Position numbers and translations under genes: made by a program
Assembly: GCF_016859285.1 (NCBI RefSeq)
Contig: NC_053422.1
Coordinates: 17,405,001-17,469,000, forward strand
Reading direction: 5' to 3'
DNA: 64,000 nucleotides
Source: Xiphias gladius
Taxonomy: Eukaryota > Chordata > Actinopteri > Istiophoriformes > Xiphiidae
The notes under the pieces: model-generated
The model's input: only the letters and a program-made list of their open reading frames with translations
Database searches by the model: none
What the model was told of the DNA's origin: nothing
In this document: positions 1 through 21,198 of the stretch, piece by piece
How positions within the stretch are numbered: the first letter of the stretch is position 1
Layout of the letters: each line of letters begins with the position of its first letter

Positions 1-45
1 CAGGGCTAAATATTACATACTGTTGTTTGAAATATATTCTTTTAA

Positions 46-4273
<4,228 letters not shown>

Positions 4274-4297
4274 GAACTTTTCATTGAAGAAACTTTG

Positions 4298-4303
4298 AAT
4301 AAA
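4298..4303 (+). terminator. rack1: RACK1 polyadenylation signal
   Basis: AATAAA lies 25 bases after the RACK1 stop codon, so the 3'UTR is extremely short. This is typical of the 5'TOP class of ribosome-associated genes. Confidence 0.85.
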
Positions 4304-4329
4304 AGACTGTTTGAAAAGAATGTGTGGTT

Positions 4330-4870
4330 TTCTTGGTTTCAACACTGTATGATATCAATGATTATAATACATACAATGAGATTATTTTTTATTTATTGTA
4401 TGTTTATTACAGGTAGAACTTTTTGAAATTAAATTTAACACAAATTGCATAACAATCAGTAAGGTGAACTCCAAAATAATCAAACAATTGTCTGACAAAT
4501 AAAGGTCCCAAGGGTTTATTAAACTTGTTTATAGTTTGAGAAAGGTTGGATTTTGACATGAAAATCGTTTTTGGTCACTTTTTTTTTTTTTTTTTAATCT
4601 GATAACTTAGAAGGGGAGTAAATATTGATTTAATATAGTATTTTATCATTTAAAGTGAGATTAGGGACAGAGGTCTGACCACAGTGTCTTGTACGTTGTG
4701 TGGATTGTCCTGCCTGGCTTGCCGTAGACAGGTAATGGTATCCTAGCAACCCAAATACAGACATCAAAACCGTGGGGCAGTGGTTTAAAGCAACAAGTAA
4801 TAGCGAATAACTTCACCGGCCTCATATACTTTATCTTTAACGCGAAGCTACACATGCTTGTGTGGCTAGC
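4330..4870. other. Intergenic spacer RACK1-NME5, with NME5 promoter and 5'UTR
   Basis: AT-rich spacer with a poly-T run near 4580-4595. No ORF of interest is seen. The NME5 start region must lie in its right part, but no TATA box is evident. Confidence 0.5.
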
Positions 4871-7516
4871 ATGAAGGAAAAGATGGACCAAAACTCATAT
4901 CCTCGCATTTATGTGGAGAGAACTCTGGCCCTCATTAAACCAGATGCCATCCACAGAAGTGAGGAGATTGAAGACATTATCCTCAAATCGGGGTTCACTG
5001 TCTTGCAGGTCGGTTTGACATTTCTTGTTCTAAAATGCGGAGTTTGACACAAGAACATGAACATCTCTGAATTACAGTGCTTTCAAATACAACAGATGTT
5101 TCATGCGTGAAAATTTACAATGTTCACAACAGACACTTTCAATCCTCGGGGTGTGCGGTATTGTCTCAGGAAGGGGTTGATCCAGCTCATATCTGATTTG
5201 GGGTTTTGTGAGACACTTTGTATATTCGCTTTTCAAGATGCTTCTACATAAACAGATAAATCGTTTCCCCCATTTGGCACAGAGCCTCGCCGATACGTGA
5301 CATTTTTGGCTGATTTATCGCACATATATTGTTATCTGTGTATGTGTTTACGGTTATGTAACAAAAAGAACTTCAGCACAGAAAAGCCGAAGATATTTTT
5401 TGAGGCAATAGAAAAACAGTTTTACCACTATATAGTTTGTCCACCAGAGAACGCTGGCAATGTCCTGCTCAGCACACATGGTCACATTTCACACAAATTT
5501 AAGTGATCTCTATCAATTTTTTTTTTTTTTTTTTTTACTGTTTAAAAAACAGTAATAGACGATAAATGACCTCCAAAATACAGTATCAGTTGGGAAAACA
5601 CTAGAAACAATAAATTGATATCATTTTTGTTTTTATATCAAAATGAAATGATTAGGAGTTGTATTTTTATGGTGCAGCATTCTCCAGCAAATCTGGTTTT
5701 AAAATTAACTGCATACTTTTAAATTATTGCTTATACATTGAATGCCTTGTGAATAGTCTCAAATATTTCCCTGGCGGGCACCACCTCACTTATGTCTGTG
5801 CAAATTGCTCTTTACTCGTCTGGGCAGTTTGAGAATGATAAATTATACATTCTGATCCCCTAAATTCGATTCACCTTTCTCCACACATCTCACTGAGTGT
5901 TCAATACTTCATCCCTGTGGCAGAAGCGGAAGCTGCAGCTAAGTCCAGAGCAATGCAGCGACTTCTACGCAGACCACTATGGAAAGTTCTTCTTTCCCAG
6001 TTTGACTGCCTTCATGAGCTCTGGCCCGATCATTGCCCTGACTCTGGCCCGCCACAACGCTATTGCCCACTGGAAGTCCATCATAGGGCCTGTCAACAGC
6101 ACCAAGGCTAGAGAGACTCACCCAGAATGGTCAGTTTGATAACTTGTAAGATGTTAATTCAGACGTTTTGTCTGTTTTTCTTTTTTTTAAATACATAAAA
6201 TGTATAACAATGAAAGGCCTTTTCACTGAATCACTGCCTAGGAAGGCAAGTGGGGTGTACATACAAACAAGCCTTGTGATCTATCCCATAATGTCATACA
6301 TCATATTTAAGTTCCTGCTAATGAACTTGTTTAGAAACAGCGACTGGCAAAAAAAAAAAAAAAACCCAAAAAATCAGACAGTCACTATACTTAAAAATAG
6401 GAAAATTAATGACTATTAATTCCCCTATCCAAAAAAAGATGTGCACGTCTCATATACAGTATATTATTATGTAAGCACAACCACATTATGGTGTCACAAC
6501 ACTTGCATATTTCTGTGATATGGCGCCAATGCTATGGTCAGACAGACTCAGAGAGGGAGCGCTGTGTGATGGACACATTATGTTCAACAAAATAATAATG
6601 TTATGGTAAACATACTGTTTACATTCTCTATATGGTTTTGAAAAACTACCCATATCATAATATTGTCTGTGGTTTGTGAATCTGATATTTGCTCATACAT
6701 ACTGTATGTAATTCATTGTGATTCTGGGCCCTAGCCTCTGACTATTATGAGTTATAATTGTCAGAGTTTAGGGCCCAGAATTATCATAAATTATGACATA
6801 CAGTACATAGTTCACCATGTCCGATGAATGCAGATCATCCTTTGATTTGGTATCATTATTGTTGTGTTTATCTAAAGTAGACTGGTAGATGTTCATGCTC
6901 GTGACAGCCCAAGCAGGAGTATTTATATGAAAGTGCTGTGCTTGTTCCCCAGCCTGAGAGCAAAATATGGCACCTCTGACCTGAAAAACGCACTCCACGG
7001 CAGTGAGTCATGTCATGCAGCTGAGAGGGAGATCAAATTCATGTTCCCAAACTGTGAGCAATACACACACTCAAACATACTGTTGTTCATACAGAAATGT
7101 GGCATTGAACACTTACGATTCTGTACCTGACATGCTTTCTCTCTGCAGCTGTAATAGAGCCCTTCCCCTCAAGAGAAGCGACCGAAGAATACCTGAGCAG
7201 GTATGTAAACCCAACTCTGCTATGTGGACTCACTGAGCTCTGCAAGCACAAGCCACACAACCCCTGTGTAAGTATTCAGTGCTCAATATTTTGGGATTTA
7301 CAGATGGAAAGATTTAGTCATTAGCCATTATTTATTGCCATTAATATTACTGTTATTATGTTGTTTGCTGGTCTTGCACTTGAGGCCCATGAAAGATTGT
7401 AGTCCATTTTCCTGCACTTTTGTTTACAATAGGTTTGGCTTGCTGACTGGCTGATGAAAAACAACCCAAACAAGCCTCAAATATGTGATGGAGTCATTAT
7501 GGAAGAAGCAGAATGA
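4871..7516 (+). CDS. nme5: NME5, NDP-kinase-like ciliary/sperm protein with Dpy-30 tail
   Basis: Exons 4871-5008, 5924-6129, 6953-7053, 7149-7267 and 7433-7516 join in phase into 215 residues; human NME5 has 212. The N-terminal part is a nucleoside diphosphate kinase fold (YVERTLALIKPD, then LSPEQCSDFY, FMSSGP and THPE). It keeps the HGS motif that carries the NDPK histidine, near residue 130. The C-terminal part (PTLLCGLTELCKHKP and VWLADWLMKNNPNKP) is the Dpy-30-like segment typical of NME5, a protein of motile cilia and sperm flagella with little or no kinase activity reported. The start is the first in-frame ATG, at 4871; a second ATG four codons later is possible. Intron 2 contains a hairpin (6701-6804). 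Confidence 0.96.
6701..6804. repeat. 104-nt imperfect palindrome in NME5 intron 2
   Basis: The inner arms TTCTGGGCCCTAGCCTCTGAC (near 6722-6742) and its near reverse complement (near 6760-6780) differ at two positions. Outer arms ACTGTATGT (6701-6709) and ACATACAGT (6796-6804) also pair. The whole folds into one long hairpin. It is most likely a miniature foldback element. Confidence 0.75.
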
Positions 7517-7681
7517 CAATATGGAAAAGGGGAAGAATTTATAAGCCATGTGTTCTTTTTTAACACTTCTCTAAGGGGTGTGACTTGATTCATAACCTGA
7601 ATTACACAGGTTTACATAAGAGCACTAACAACTGGTCCTAATAATTGAATGAATCAAATACCTCAGATTTGTTTAGTTTTT

Positions 7682-7687
7682 AATAAA
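7682..7687 (+). terminator. nme5: NME5 polyadenylation signal
   Basis: AATAAA about 165 bases after the NME5 stop codon, with no competing signal in between. Confidence 0.75.
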
Positions 7688-7699
7688 GCATCCCATCCC

Positions 7700-9180
7700 A
7701 CCAGACCCAACATATAGTCTTGAATTGCCTAGCAAATAAGCCAGGGAGTTAAAAATGTTACATTAGATTTACTGAACATGATTGGACTGAATGAATTGGA
7801 TGAGTTGTATGACCGGAGTTGAGATGAGAACCTTAACTAAGTTGGAGCAAACACTCAGTTAAATGTTTTGGTTTAGAAACTTTGACCAGCTTCATCTTAT
7901 ATTGCTCTTCTGGAAGTGGTTCACAAACACAAAATGTATTATTGTCAAAGTACCTACAATTGTATATGGCTGTCTAACAAATGTTACTGAGCATATAAAG
8001 TATGTAATTACAACTGGTAAAATGAGCATTACAATGTTTTATTTACGCATTCACAGCAGTTTGCATGGCAAACAACAGACTGATTATGTAAGAAAATATT
8101 CCCAAAGACCTGTGCAATAGTACTATTGTGTGTTTTTTGCTAGTTTTTCACGAAAAAAAAACATATCTATTGTAATCATTGAGACATGGCTGGGAGTTTA
8201 AATCCGTCTCTAATGGTCATTTGAGAATAGATCGATTGGTCTGCAGTGTAATATTATTGTAGCTTTTTATATATGTAGTTCCAAACTCATTCTCTGGACA
8301 GAGGGCTGTAATACACTATAGAGCTGACAATTATTAGAGAGGCTCTGGTCCCTGCGGCCCGCACAGGATAAGTGGGTATAGAAATAGATGGACGGAAGAT
8401 CAATCAAGTGAATGGTCAAACAGACAAAAATATTCCAGTTAATTTCAAACTGTGCATTCCCTATTATCTACTGGATTTTGAAAAAAAACAAAAAAGGAAC
8501 AACTTGCAATGCATTGCAGTACAACACAGCGAAATATGACCTCTTTGACAGTCCCAATAAAAACTGCATATAAACGCAACAAAATAGTGTTTATTGCGAG
8601 CCTGCTGCACTTTATTATGTATTTGATTTCACTATTTTATGGTTTCTCTGTTACTTACCCAATCCATGTTCAGTATTTCTCTTAAACCTGGACAATAGTC
8701 ACAGCATGAAATGTCCATGTACATATAAAGGGCTTAGTGACAGCTCCTCATGTACATTATTCACCAATAATGCATAACAATAATAATTTGCATTTTGGAC
8801 ATTTTCCCACACACTGTCCGTTGTTTTTACACGTACATGGATTGCACTACTGTTGAATTTGGCTACATAGTTGTCAAATTCGGAATGAATTGCAATGCAA
8901 GTCAGACGAATGTTAAGAGCAACGCTTTGAAACATTATTCGACACAACATATTAGCTGTGTCGAGTTGAAATAGCCGAGCAGTGGACAAGTCATTTTTAT
9001 TAGAAGCAGAAAATGTACCCTGAGTTCCTTCCTGTGTGCTACGGGCGTGAACATCTTCTGTGAAAAGAAAGCAGCGCGAATGCAATTGGCCCGCGCCGCG
9101 AGTGGCAGCAGCGATCCTCCAATCAGATGTCGTCATCGCCGAAGTATGTTTTTTTTTCTGCCGGTTCTAGAAAACCAACC
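7700..9180. other. Intergenic spacer NME5-HNRNPAB
   Basis: AT-rich spacer with no convincing gene. At 8337-8396 is a fragment containing CCTGCGGCCCGCACAGGATA followed by an ATGGACGGA-like tail, which resembles the 3' tail of a common fish LINE/SINE. The last 150 bases turn GC-rich and belong to the HNRNPAB promoter. Confidence 0.5.
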
Positions 9181-9239
9181 ACGAGTTGTCGTCGTGTGGG
9201 AGAATCCATCTTGAAGAGAGCTCTCCGGTTGTGAGACCA
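9140..9239 (+). promoter_or_regulatory. hnrnpab: HNRNPAB promoter and probable 5' noncoding exon
   Basis: GC-rich stretch just before a donor-like ACCA/GTAAGC at 9239/9240. The coding exon has an acceptor (CTGTAG) ending at 9738, so a noncoding first exon ending at 9239 fits. The transcription start is not resolved. Confidence 0.5.
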
Positions 9240-9753
9240 GTAAGCAGGTTTTCGTACTACTTTAGCCTTGGTTTATTTCATTATATTGTCACGTAAGTAC
9301 TGTGATCGCTGTAGTCTTTTCGTTATTTTTTTCTCTCGGAGGTAGATTAAATATGTTATTAGTAGAAAATAAGTCAGGAGTGCGGCTAGCACGGCCTCTG
9401 CATTACGTAACTGTGAATTTGAGTTGTACAGTGTAGGCTTGGTTTATCTGTGCGATACAGATGGTTACACTTTTCTAATCTCTGGCTCTAACAGAAATGC
9501 ACTTTAGATGTTGGGTGGTTACTGTGTTATATAAGTAAACGTTACTCTGTTGCCGTTTGCTGGCACTGGGCTACAAATAAGGCTTTCTATGAATGTGTGG
9601 AGCGCGATTGTGCCGGCCAAAATGGTGGGAAATGCATGTATTGGCACCATGTAAATGGCGAAGCATGCACGGCACGATGGGTTATATAATCACCGTGGTT
9701 TTCTAAATGTTTTTTTTTTTCACCCCCTTTGGCTGTAGGTACAATAGTGCAAG

Positions 9754-11717
9754 ATGTCCGAGACAGAGCAGCAATATATGGAAACATCGGAAAACGGCCA
9801 CGAAGTCGACGATGACTTCAACGGAGCCGGCCTCACCGAAGAGGGGAACGACGGCAGCGCCGTGAATGACTGCGGAGAGGGCGCGGGGCCCGAGTCGGAC
9901 GGGAATTCGCAGAACGGCGGCACGGAGGGCGGCCAGATCGACGCCAGCAAAGGCGAGGAGGATGCGGGGTGAGTCGAAAATGGCATAACGCGTGTCTCTG
10001 GTGAAACCGACAATTATAACCACTCTTGGTTTGCCATGTTTCTTTGTTCAGCCGGCCTTTGTTGGCGCCATGTGCAGAGTGGAGGGGGGATGGGCGCTTG
10101 AGCAGAGATCAAATTTAACATGTATTGGCTTGGATACGCGGTGTGTGCTGTGGTCGTATAGCGATTTTCATTATATCGAATTAATGTTGTAAAATAGCCC
10201 GAAGCTATTGCAACTGTAGCCTGGCTTCATACGTCATTGGGTCAACAGATGTTCTGGAACAGTGTGTACATTTACACCCCCCTGCCCAACAACCACCCCC
10301 ACCCCCCCTCCACGGCCATAAAGTTGGAGTAGCAGAACTGCCTGTAATGCTGAACGAGCCCCTTTGCCTCTGTCTGTGTTTAGGAAAATGTTCGTTGGTG
10401 GTCTAAGCTGGGACACAAGCAAGAAGGATCTTAAAGATTACTTCTCTAAATTTGGCGAGGTGACAGACTGCACCATAAAGATGGACCAGCAGACAGGCCG
10501 GTCAAGAGGCTTTGGCTTCATTCTTTTTAAAGATGCTGCCAGTGTAGACAAGGTGAGTGGGGAGGCAATTATGTTGGAACTCTAGTGTGTTTACAGGGTG
10601 GTCAGTTTTTCAATGTGTTCTTATTTTTTCATTTTATTTTATTTTTTTTAAGGTTCTTGAACAGAAGGAGCACAGGTTAGATGGCCGACAGATCGACCCA
10701 AAGAAGGCCATGGCCATGAAGAAGGATCCTGTCAAGAAAATCTTTGTAGGAGGCCTCAACCCTGACACTTCAAAGGAAGTCATTCAGGAGTACTTTGGGA
10801 CCTTTGGAGAGGTAAGGCATTCACAGGATTTTGTCAGTTTTTTGTTTGTTTTCTTTAAGTCGATGAATGGTTATGATACTGACTGCTTCAAACGTTTATT
10901 TTTCTCTTTAGATTGAGACAATTGAGCTTCCCCAAGATCCAAAGACAGAGAAGAGGCGGGGATTCGTATTCATCACATATAAAGAAGAGGCTCCTGTCAA
11001 GAAAGTTATGGAGAAGAAATACCATAACGTCGGTGGAAGCAAGGTAATAGCATAGCACACATTCTGCACATGGGGGGAAATAGGTATAATGTACAGTTTG
11101 ATAATTTTTTTTCTAAAAGCCATTTCACTCTTCAATGTAATGTGTTCTTGTGTGGTGTTCCAGTGTGAAATTAAAATAGCCCAGCCCAAAGAGGTCTACC
11201 AGCAGCAGCAGTATGGTGCCCGTGGATACGGAGGACGTGGCAGGGGCCGTGGAGGTAATGCACCTTTATGTTCATACCAACTAAGTCATTCATTATAACC
11301 TACATTCAATGATAGATATAAATTTGTGCAGATTAACTGTCTGGGTCCAGAGTGCTGGAGAGTTGTGACAAAGGCTTCACCTGTTGTTTCTAGGCCAGGG
11401 CCAGAACTGGAATCAAGGCTACAATAACTACTGGAACCAGGGATACAACCAGAACTATGGCTATGGACAGCAAGGCTACGGATATGGCGGCTATGGCAAC
11501 TATGACTACTCTGCTGGTTATTACGGCTATGGGGGTGGCTACGATTACAGTAAGCGATAAGTGCCCCCAGGGAAAGAAAAAACTTTATTTTCTTGGTCCT
11601 CCTTGTTGTACAGAAGAACTCAGTCCCTTTTTCTCTTGTCCTCCAGACCAGGGCAATACAAGCTATGGGAAAACTCCAAGACGTGGAGGCCACCAGAGTA
11701 GCTACAAGCCATACTGA
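9754..11717 (+). CDS. hnrnpab: HNRNPAB (CArG-binding factor A), two-RRM RNA-binding protein
   Basis: Coding exons 9754-9968, 10384-10552, 10653-10811, 10912-11043, 11164-11254, 11394-11549 and 11647-11717 give 330 residues; human HNRNPAB has 332. The order is an acidic Ser/Gly/Glu-rich N-terminus (1-71), RRM1 (from about 74, RNP2 [11 protein letters not shown]1 RGFGFILF), RRM2 (from about 158, RNP2 [11 protein letters not shown]1 RGFVFITY), then [12 protein letters not shown], a Gly/Tyr/Asn-rich low-complexity tail and the terminal SSYKPY of the hnRNP D/AB group. The protein binds AU- and G-rich nucleic acid in nucleus and cytoplasm. The sixth coding exon (156 bases, same phase at both ends) can be skipped in frame, matching the known long and short isoforms of the family. 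The neighbour PHYKPL is also its neighbour in human, which favours HNRNPAB over HNRNPD. Confidence 0.96.
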
Positions 11718-12501
11718 TCACACGTAGTGCAGGTATGCATTTTTGCATCATCCGTGGTAGTATGAGAACATAGCTGTAACCATTGGTGCCTTTTTGACCC
11801 CAAAGATCTCCATCTACTTTAAATCCATTCAAGCATTGTGGGTGGGTTAGAGTAGGTCGTGTTGTGAGGTCTGTGATCATTAAAGATGGATTCATTCCAC
11901 CTGTCAGCCATCTTAAAATGCATCTCTACAAACACTACTTGATCAATAAGGGTTGAGTTGGTGGTGGTTGAGAACAGGAATAAGGACCGTTCCACCTTTC
12001 ACCAGGGTGCTACGTGTAATAGCTAGCGGTCGTGTCCCCCCCCTCCCCCCAAAGTGTGTCTGTCCATTCACTGACCTGTCAAACTCATTCATGCACCTGT
12101 CTGTCTCTGTGTAACTGCATGCCATATTTGGTTTATTCTCAGTAACGTTAAGCACCGTGTTTTTCTCTTAAGGTCTAAAGTAAATAAGAAAAAGAGATCC
12201 ATGGTCTGACCACAGCGAACATGGGCTCTGGCTTTTCCTTTGGAGTTGGCAGAAATTTGGACTCATGCTCCATTTGTACAGATCAAGTGAGGAACTGGGG
12301 AAGCAAATGTCACTTTTCCACTTTTTATTTTATATTGTTTTGTGTCCATTTACATTTCCAGTGATGGAAGTGTTATTTTTACTGTACTTTTTGGTACCTT
12401 TTTGAATCTAATGTATTGTATGGTTGTATTTTTACATGTCTACTGGATTTACAGATGAGCAGGAGCAAGAGCTTTTAAAGCTCAGAAATAAAACAAGTTT
12501 G

Positions 12502-12510
<9 letters not shown>
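11718..12510 (+). other. hnrnpab: HNRNPAB 3'UTR with probable 3'UTR intron
   Basis: Fifteen bases after the stop codon is a good donor (GCAG/GTATGC at 11732/11733). A pyrimidine-rich acceptor (TTTTTCTCTTAAG) ends near 12172. A 3'UTR intron is characteristic of hnRNP D-family genes, where it feeds nonsense-mediated decay control. The UTR ends with AATAAA at 12487-12492, followed by a poly-T run of about 30. Confidence 0.55.
12487..12492 (+). terminator. hnrnpab: HNRNPAB polyadenylation signal
   Basis: AATAAA in the context AGAAATAAAACAAG, at the end of the 3'UTR just before a T-rich downstream element. Confidence 0.8.
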
Positions 12511-12535
<25 letters not shown>

Positions 12536-12539
12536 TGGG

Positions 12540-13300
12540 TGTTTCTAGACCTTTAGTTATTTTCTCTCGTGCTGAGTGTTGGATGCGAGTTGCATGGCTT
12601 CAGATGTGGGGTGAGGTAAAATAAGGGATTTAAACTAATCAAAGGGTTCATTGTAAGCGTGTCAAGTGAATGTTTGCAGATGGCATAGTAGACGAAGACA
12701 ACCAGCATTTTTTTTTTTTTTTTTTTTTTTTGGCTTTTAAGGAGATTCTTCCCTATCATGTCTGCAATTTTAAGTGGCTTTACTAGTGTTATTCAACTGA
12801 ACGCAAGCCTGTTAATGTAAGAGGGTACTCCCTCTCTCACTGGAAACTCATTCCTCTAGTGTCTTGGGCAAATTGGTAGAAATAAACTTTTGGTTTATAT
12901 TACACATGGATCTTTTTGTTATTATTTGTAAAGTTAATGTTAAATGTTTTGTACTGTTAAATGGCTTGCTTGTTTTGTCTTGGGTAATGTTAACATCTCT
13001 ACGGATGCCTCTGTGGGAAAGGGCTTCACTCCCTGCAGGATTACTGGCTGAGTGTTAATACCCACCCCACTAGATGTGAAACTGCGATACTTGAGCATTT
13101 TTGTGAATGTGTCCAGGAGTTAAAGATAGTGGTCTGGTAAGTGCTTATCTCAACCATACTGTGTATTGAGAACATGTTGCTGATCAGTGTTATAAGCTGG
13201 GGCTAATTATTTTAAATATTGCTACTGTGGGTAAAAGCATAGTCAAAGAGCCGGGAATTACCGTATTAAGTCTTTATTAGTTTCTTGATTTGATTTAAAA
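12540..13300. other. Spacer between convergent HNRNPAB and PHYKPL
   Basis: AT-rich sequence with a poly-T run at about 12710-12731. No gene is seen. The two genes converge here. Confidence 0.5.
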
Positions 13301-13317
13301 AAACAAAAAAAAGAGTC

Positions 13318-13323
13318 TTTATT
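13318..13323 (-). terminator. phykpl: Candidate PHYKPL polyadenylation signal
   Basis: TTTATT on the plus strand (AATAAA on the minus strand) about 510 bases beyond the PHYKPL stop codon. A second copy at 13273-13278 is an alternative. Confidence 0.5.
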
Positions 13324-13830
13324 GAAGTTCATTAGTGTCATGTTATCATCGGTCATCTCCCAGGTGATAAAGATGTGCTGTAGCTGACATCACATATGAT
13401 TACCTCCACTTGGTTGAATTTCATCAGAGAGATGACTGTAGCTCCTCATTCTACCATAAATTGGTACTGAACACCTGGGGGGGGGGGTCAGTTTTAGGTT
13501 TTACGGCTCCAAACAAATCATAGTGCAATCATCCTTCAGTACTGTCTACTGTCACTGGTTTTATATTCCCTAGATTTAAGCTCTGATGTAAACATTTGCT
13601 GAGGCAGTTATGTCAAACTAATGCATTTCAAAAACAAAGTGACCTTGTCCCACAGTGGTAAGTGTTGAGTCCAAGGCGGCAACATGTTCTGCCAAGCGAA
13701 ATGACTGAACTTGTTTGATCTACTGGAACCTCAAGTATAGACATTCATATCTCTACCTCTGACCTTTATGAATGTGACCATCTGACAATGTCTGATGCAA
13801 TTAAAAGTTTTTCTACAGGTTTAACAAACC

Positions 13831-18861
<5,031 letters not shown>

Positions 18862-18938
18862 TATAAATACTCCGCTAGACTGTGCTCCGTCCGGTGCACT
18901 GTATGCAGCTTCGGTTGCTAAGGAACCATTGAATGCAG
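18862..18938 (+). promoter_or_regulatory. fam53c: Candidate TATA promoter and 5' noncoding exon of FAM53C
   Basis: TATAAATA at 18862-18869 is followed about 70 bases later by a good donor (AATGCAG/GTAATA, exon end 18938). The first coding exon has an acceptor at 21189-21190, so a noncoding first exon here would fit. This is inference only. Confidence 0.4.
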
Positions 18939-19407
18939 GTAATACATCAGGACAGCTGTAGAATGCTAGCGTGCAAACGGGCTGCCTAATCAAGCTAACG
19001 CTACAACTAATTTAGGTGTACATTATCGACCCAGCCTAAAAATGTATTGTCGCCCCTTTTCATATTCTAGTCTAACGAGTCGTGGCTACAGATGCGTAAA
19101 ATGACAAGCTATTACCCGGTAGCAACCAGACCGAATATAAGCAAACTAATGCTAGTAACGTTAGTTAGGGCACTTGTTTCCTATCAGCTAGCTAACAGAG
19201 CCGGCTAATAACTTGGTGCTACGCGGGCTGCATCGTGTCGCTGAGCTAGCTTACTATATACTTTGCCCACCAGCTGAAGTCGCTATCCGATTTAGCCAGT
19301 AAATCGAGCCTCGTGTTAAGTCATACATGACCAATGACAAACAGTTGGCCGATAACTAACGTTGGAGACAACATTATAGATTTTTGGAAAACGTTTTCTT
19401 TCGTTTT

Positions 19408-19443
<36 letters not shown>

Positions 19444-21190
19444 AGCGCAAGCTGCGCAACACTGACTTAAACTTATTTGTTGGTTTGCACGTTAGCAAAG
19501 ACGGAAAGTATCCTTAAGTCTGAACTACATAACTAACCTAACTAGCAGCCTTGAGCAGTTGTGGTAGATGTGTCTCTCGTCGTTTTGAGAATGTTATATC
19601 ATTAATTTGCAGTAACGTCAACATTAAAGTTCCTAGGTCAGATTGAAAAAGCGACGTTTAAGTTTTAAATCAGATGGTTGTTGACACCAATGCTCTTGGT
19701 TGTTTCTGAGCAAATGGAGTCATTCTGTGGGGTTCAGATCTCCTCTTATTTGTGGCTGTTCCACATGATAAGGTTCAGCCTGTGCCGGTGAAGTAGCCTC
19801 TCCTATGGCATGTGGAACTAGGCTAACAGTGTAGCACCATGTTTGCCACAAGGAGGAAGGCCCTGGAAGCTACATCTGACTGCCAACTGCAAGTGTTGAG
19901 AAAAAAGTCTCTTCCATTGGCAGGACTCTAAACATCGTCAAGCGTTTCAATTCGGATTAAGACACATAACTTGAAGTTGATGCAATTTATGCATCAGATC
20001 TGGTTTGATGTCAACATTAAGTGTACTCTAGATTTTTGGTGCCCTGCACTTCTAAAGAGCAATGCAAAGGTTAAAAGGCCATGTTACATTTTATTACCGC
20101 AGATAGAGATAACATGTCTTTCTGTTTTAGTTTCAAGTTGAAATTCACATTATTAAACTGTGCAAAGGTTTGCTGGGATTCCTTACATGAATCACTGCAG
20201 ATTAATCTTCAAAGATGTTTGGGGATTTAGTAACCATTAAATCTAAAAGCTAACTCTGTGCTATTTGCATACAATGAAAATGTCTGAGGAATGCGTGTTA
20301 ATGAAATGGACACGCAGGCTGTCTTGTGGTCCTCTGCTGTCTGGGCACATCACACCATTTTTGGCTTTGCCTTGGTAATATAAGCCCTTAAAACCTGGTC
20401 ACTATTCTTTTGTCCCCCTTGCAAAGATACTATGGCATTCTTCCAACCCCTATCCCCATTCATTTTTCACTCACTTCCCCCATCTTTTCACTCTTTTGTA
20501 TCTCCCTCCCCCTTCCATTCTCTTCACAGCTCACAACTCTTGTCATTTGTGTTTATTGGACCTAACTGACTTTGATTGCCCAAAGGGTTTTCACTTGGGT
20601 CGTATTTAGCATTTTCTTTGAAATTACACTAGTTCTATTTGAAGTCCCAATAAGAAGTGGCCATGTTCATTGTGCATGATGGAATGTGAAGTGTTTCTTT
20701 GTTCTGGGTCTCCTCACATTCATGTGTCTCTGCCTTTTGTGAACATGAACTTCTGCGTCTGTCTTTCATGTGAATGGAGCAGCATGTAAATCTGAGCCTA
20801 GGTCTCATAGAACATTTTAAGCTGAACTGTTCCTCTTACTGTGGGCTTTTACACATAAATTATACCATGCTGAAGAGAAGTCCCCATGAGCAGCTTTTAT
20901 ACTTCTATACAAGGCCTGGCATATTTATAAGCTTCTGTTAATTGAAGTGCTTTCTCTACAATGTGTGTGTGACCAGTTTCAGTTAATCGTTGACATTATT
21001 TCATAAGGCACCCTTCTCATCTGTCCCTCCAGGTGGCATAAAGATGATGGTGGCATAGTGAGCAAGCGGGTCAGTCTGGCTGGTTGAGGTGTGGAGGGGA
21101 CACCACAAACCAAGCCAGGATTCTGACTAATAAAATTTCCACTGCCCTCAGTAAATCTCCTCCTCACCCATGTCTATCCCTGGATTGTAG
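18939..21190. other. fam53c: Presumed 5'UTR intron of FAM53C
   Basis: It contains a T run of about 33 bases near 19409-19442, several GCTAGC/GTTAGC-rich stretches common in fish DNA, and pyrimidine-rich sequence near 20400-20530. No ORF or known repeat is recognised. Confidence 0.4.
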
Positions 21191-21198
21191 CTACAATT

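Noticed and set aside
8337-8396. CCTGCGGCCCGCACAGG palindrome-like segment considered as a regulatory site
   Set aside because: The adjoining GGATAAGTGGGTATAGAAATAG-type text marks it as the tail of a common fish interspersed repeat.
8699-9136. 145-codon open frame on the minus strand upstream of HNRNPAB
   Set aside because: The translation resembles no known family and runs from promoter-type GC-rich DNA into AT-rich spacer. It has no splice or polyadenylation context, so it is likely chance.
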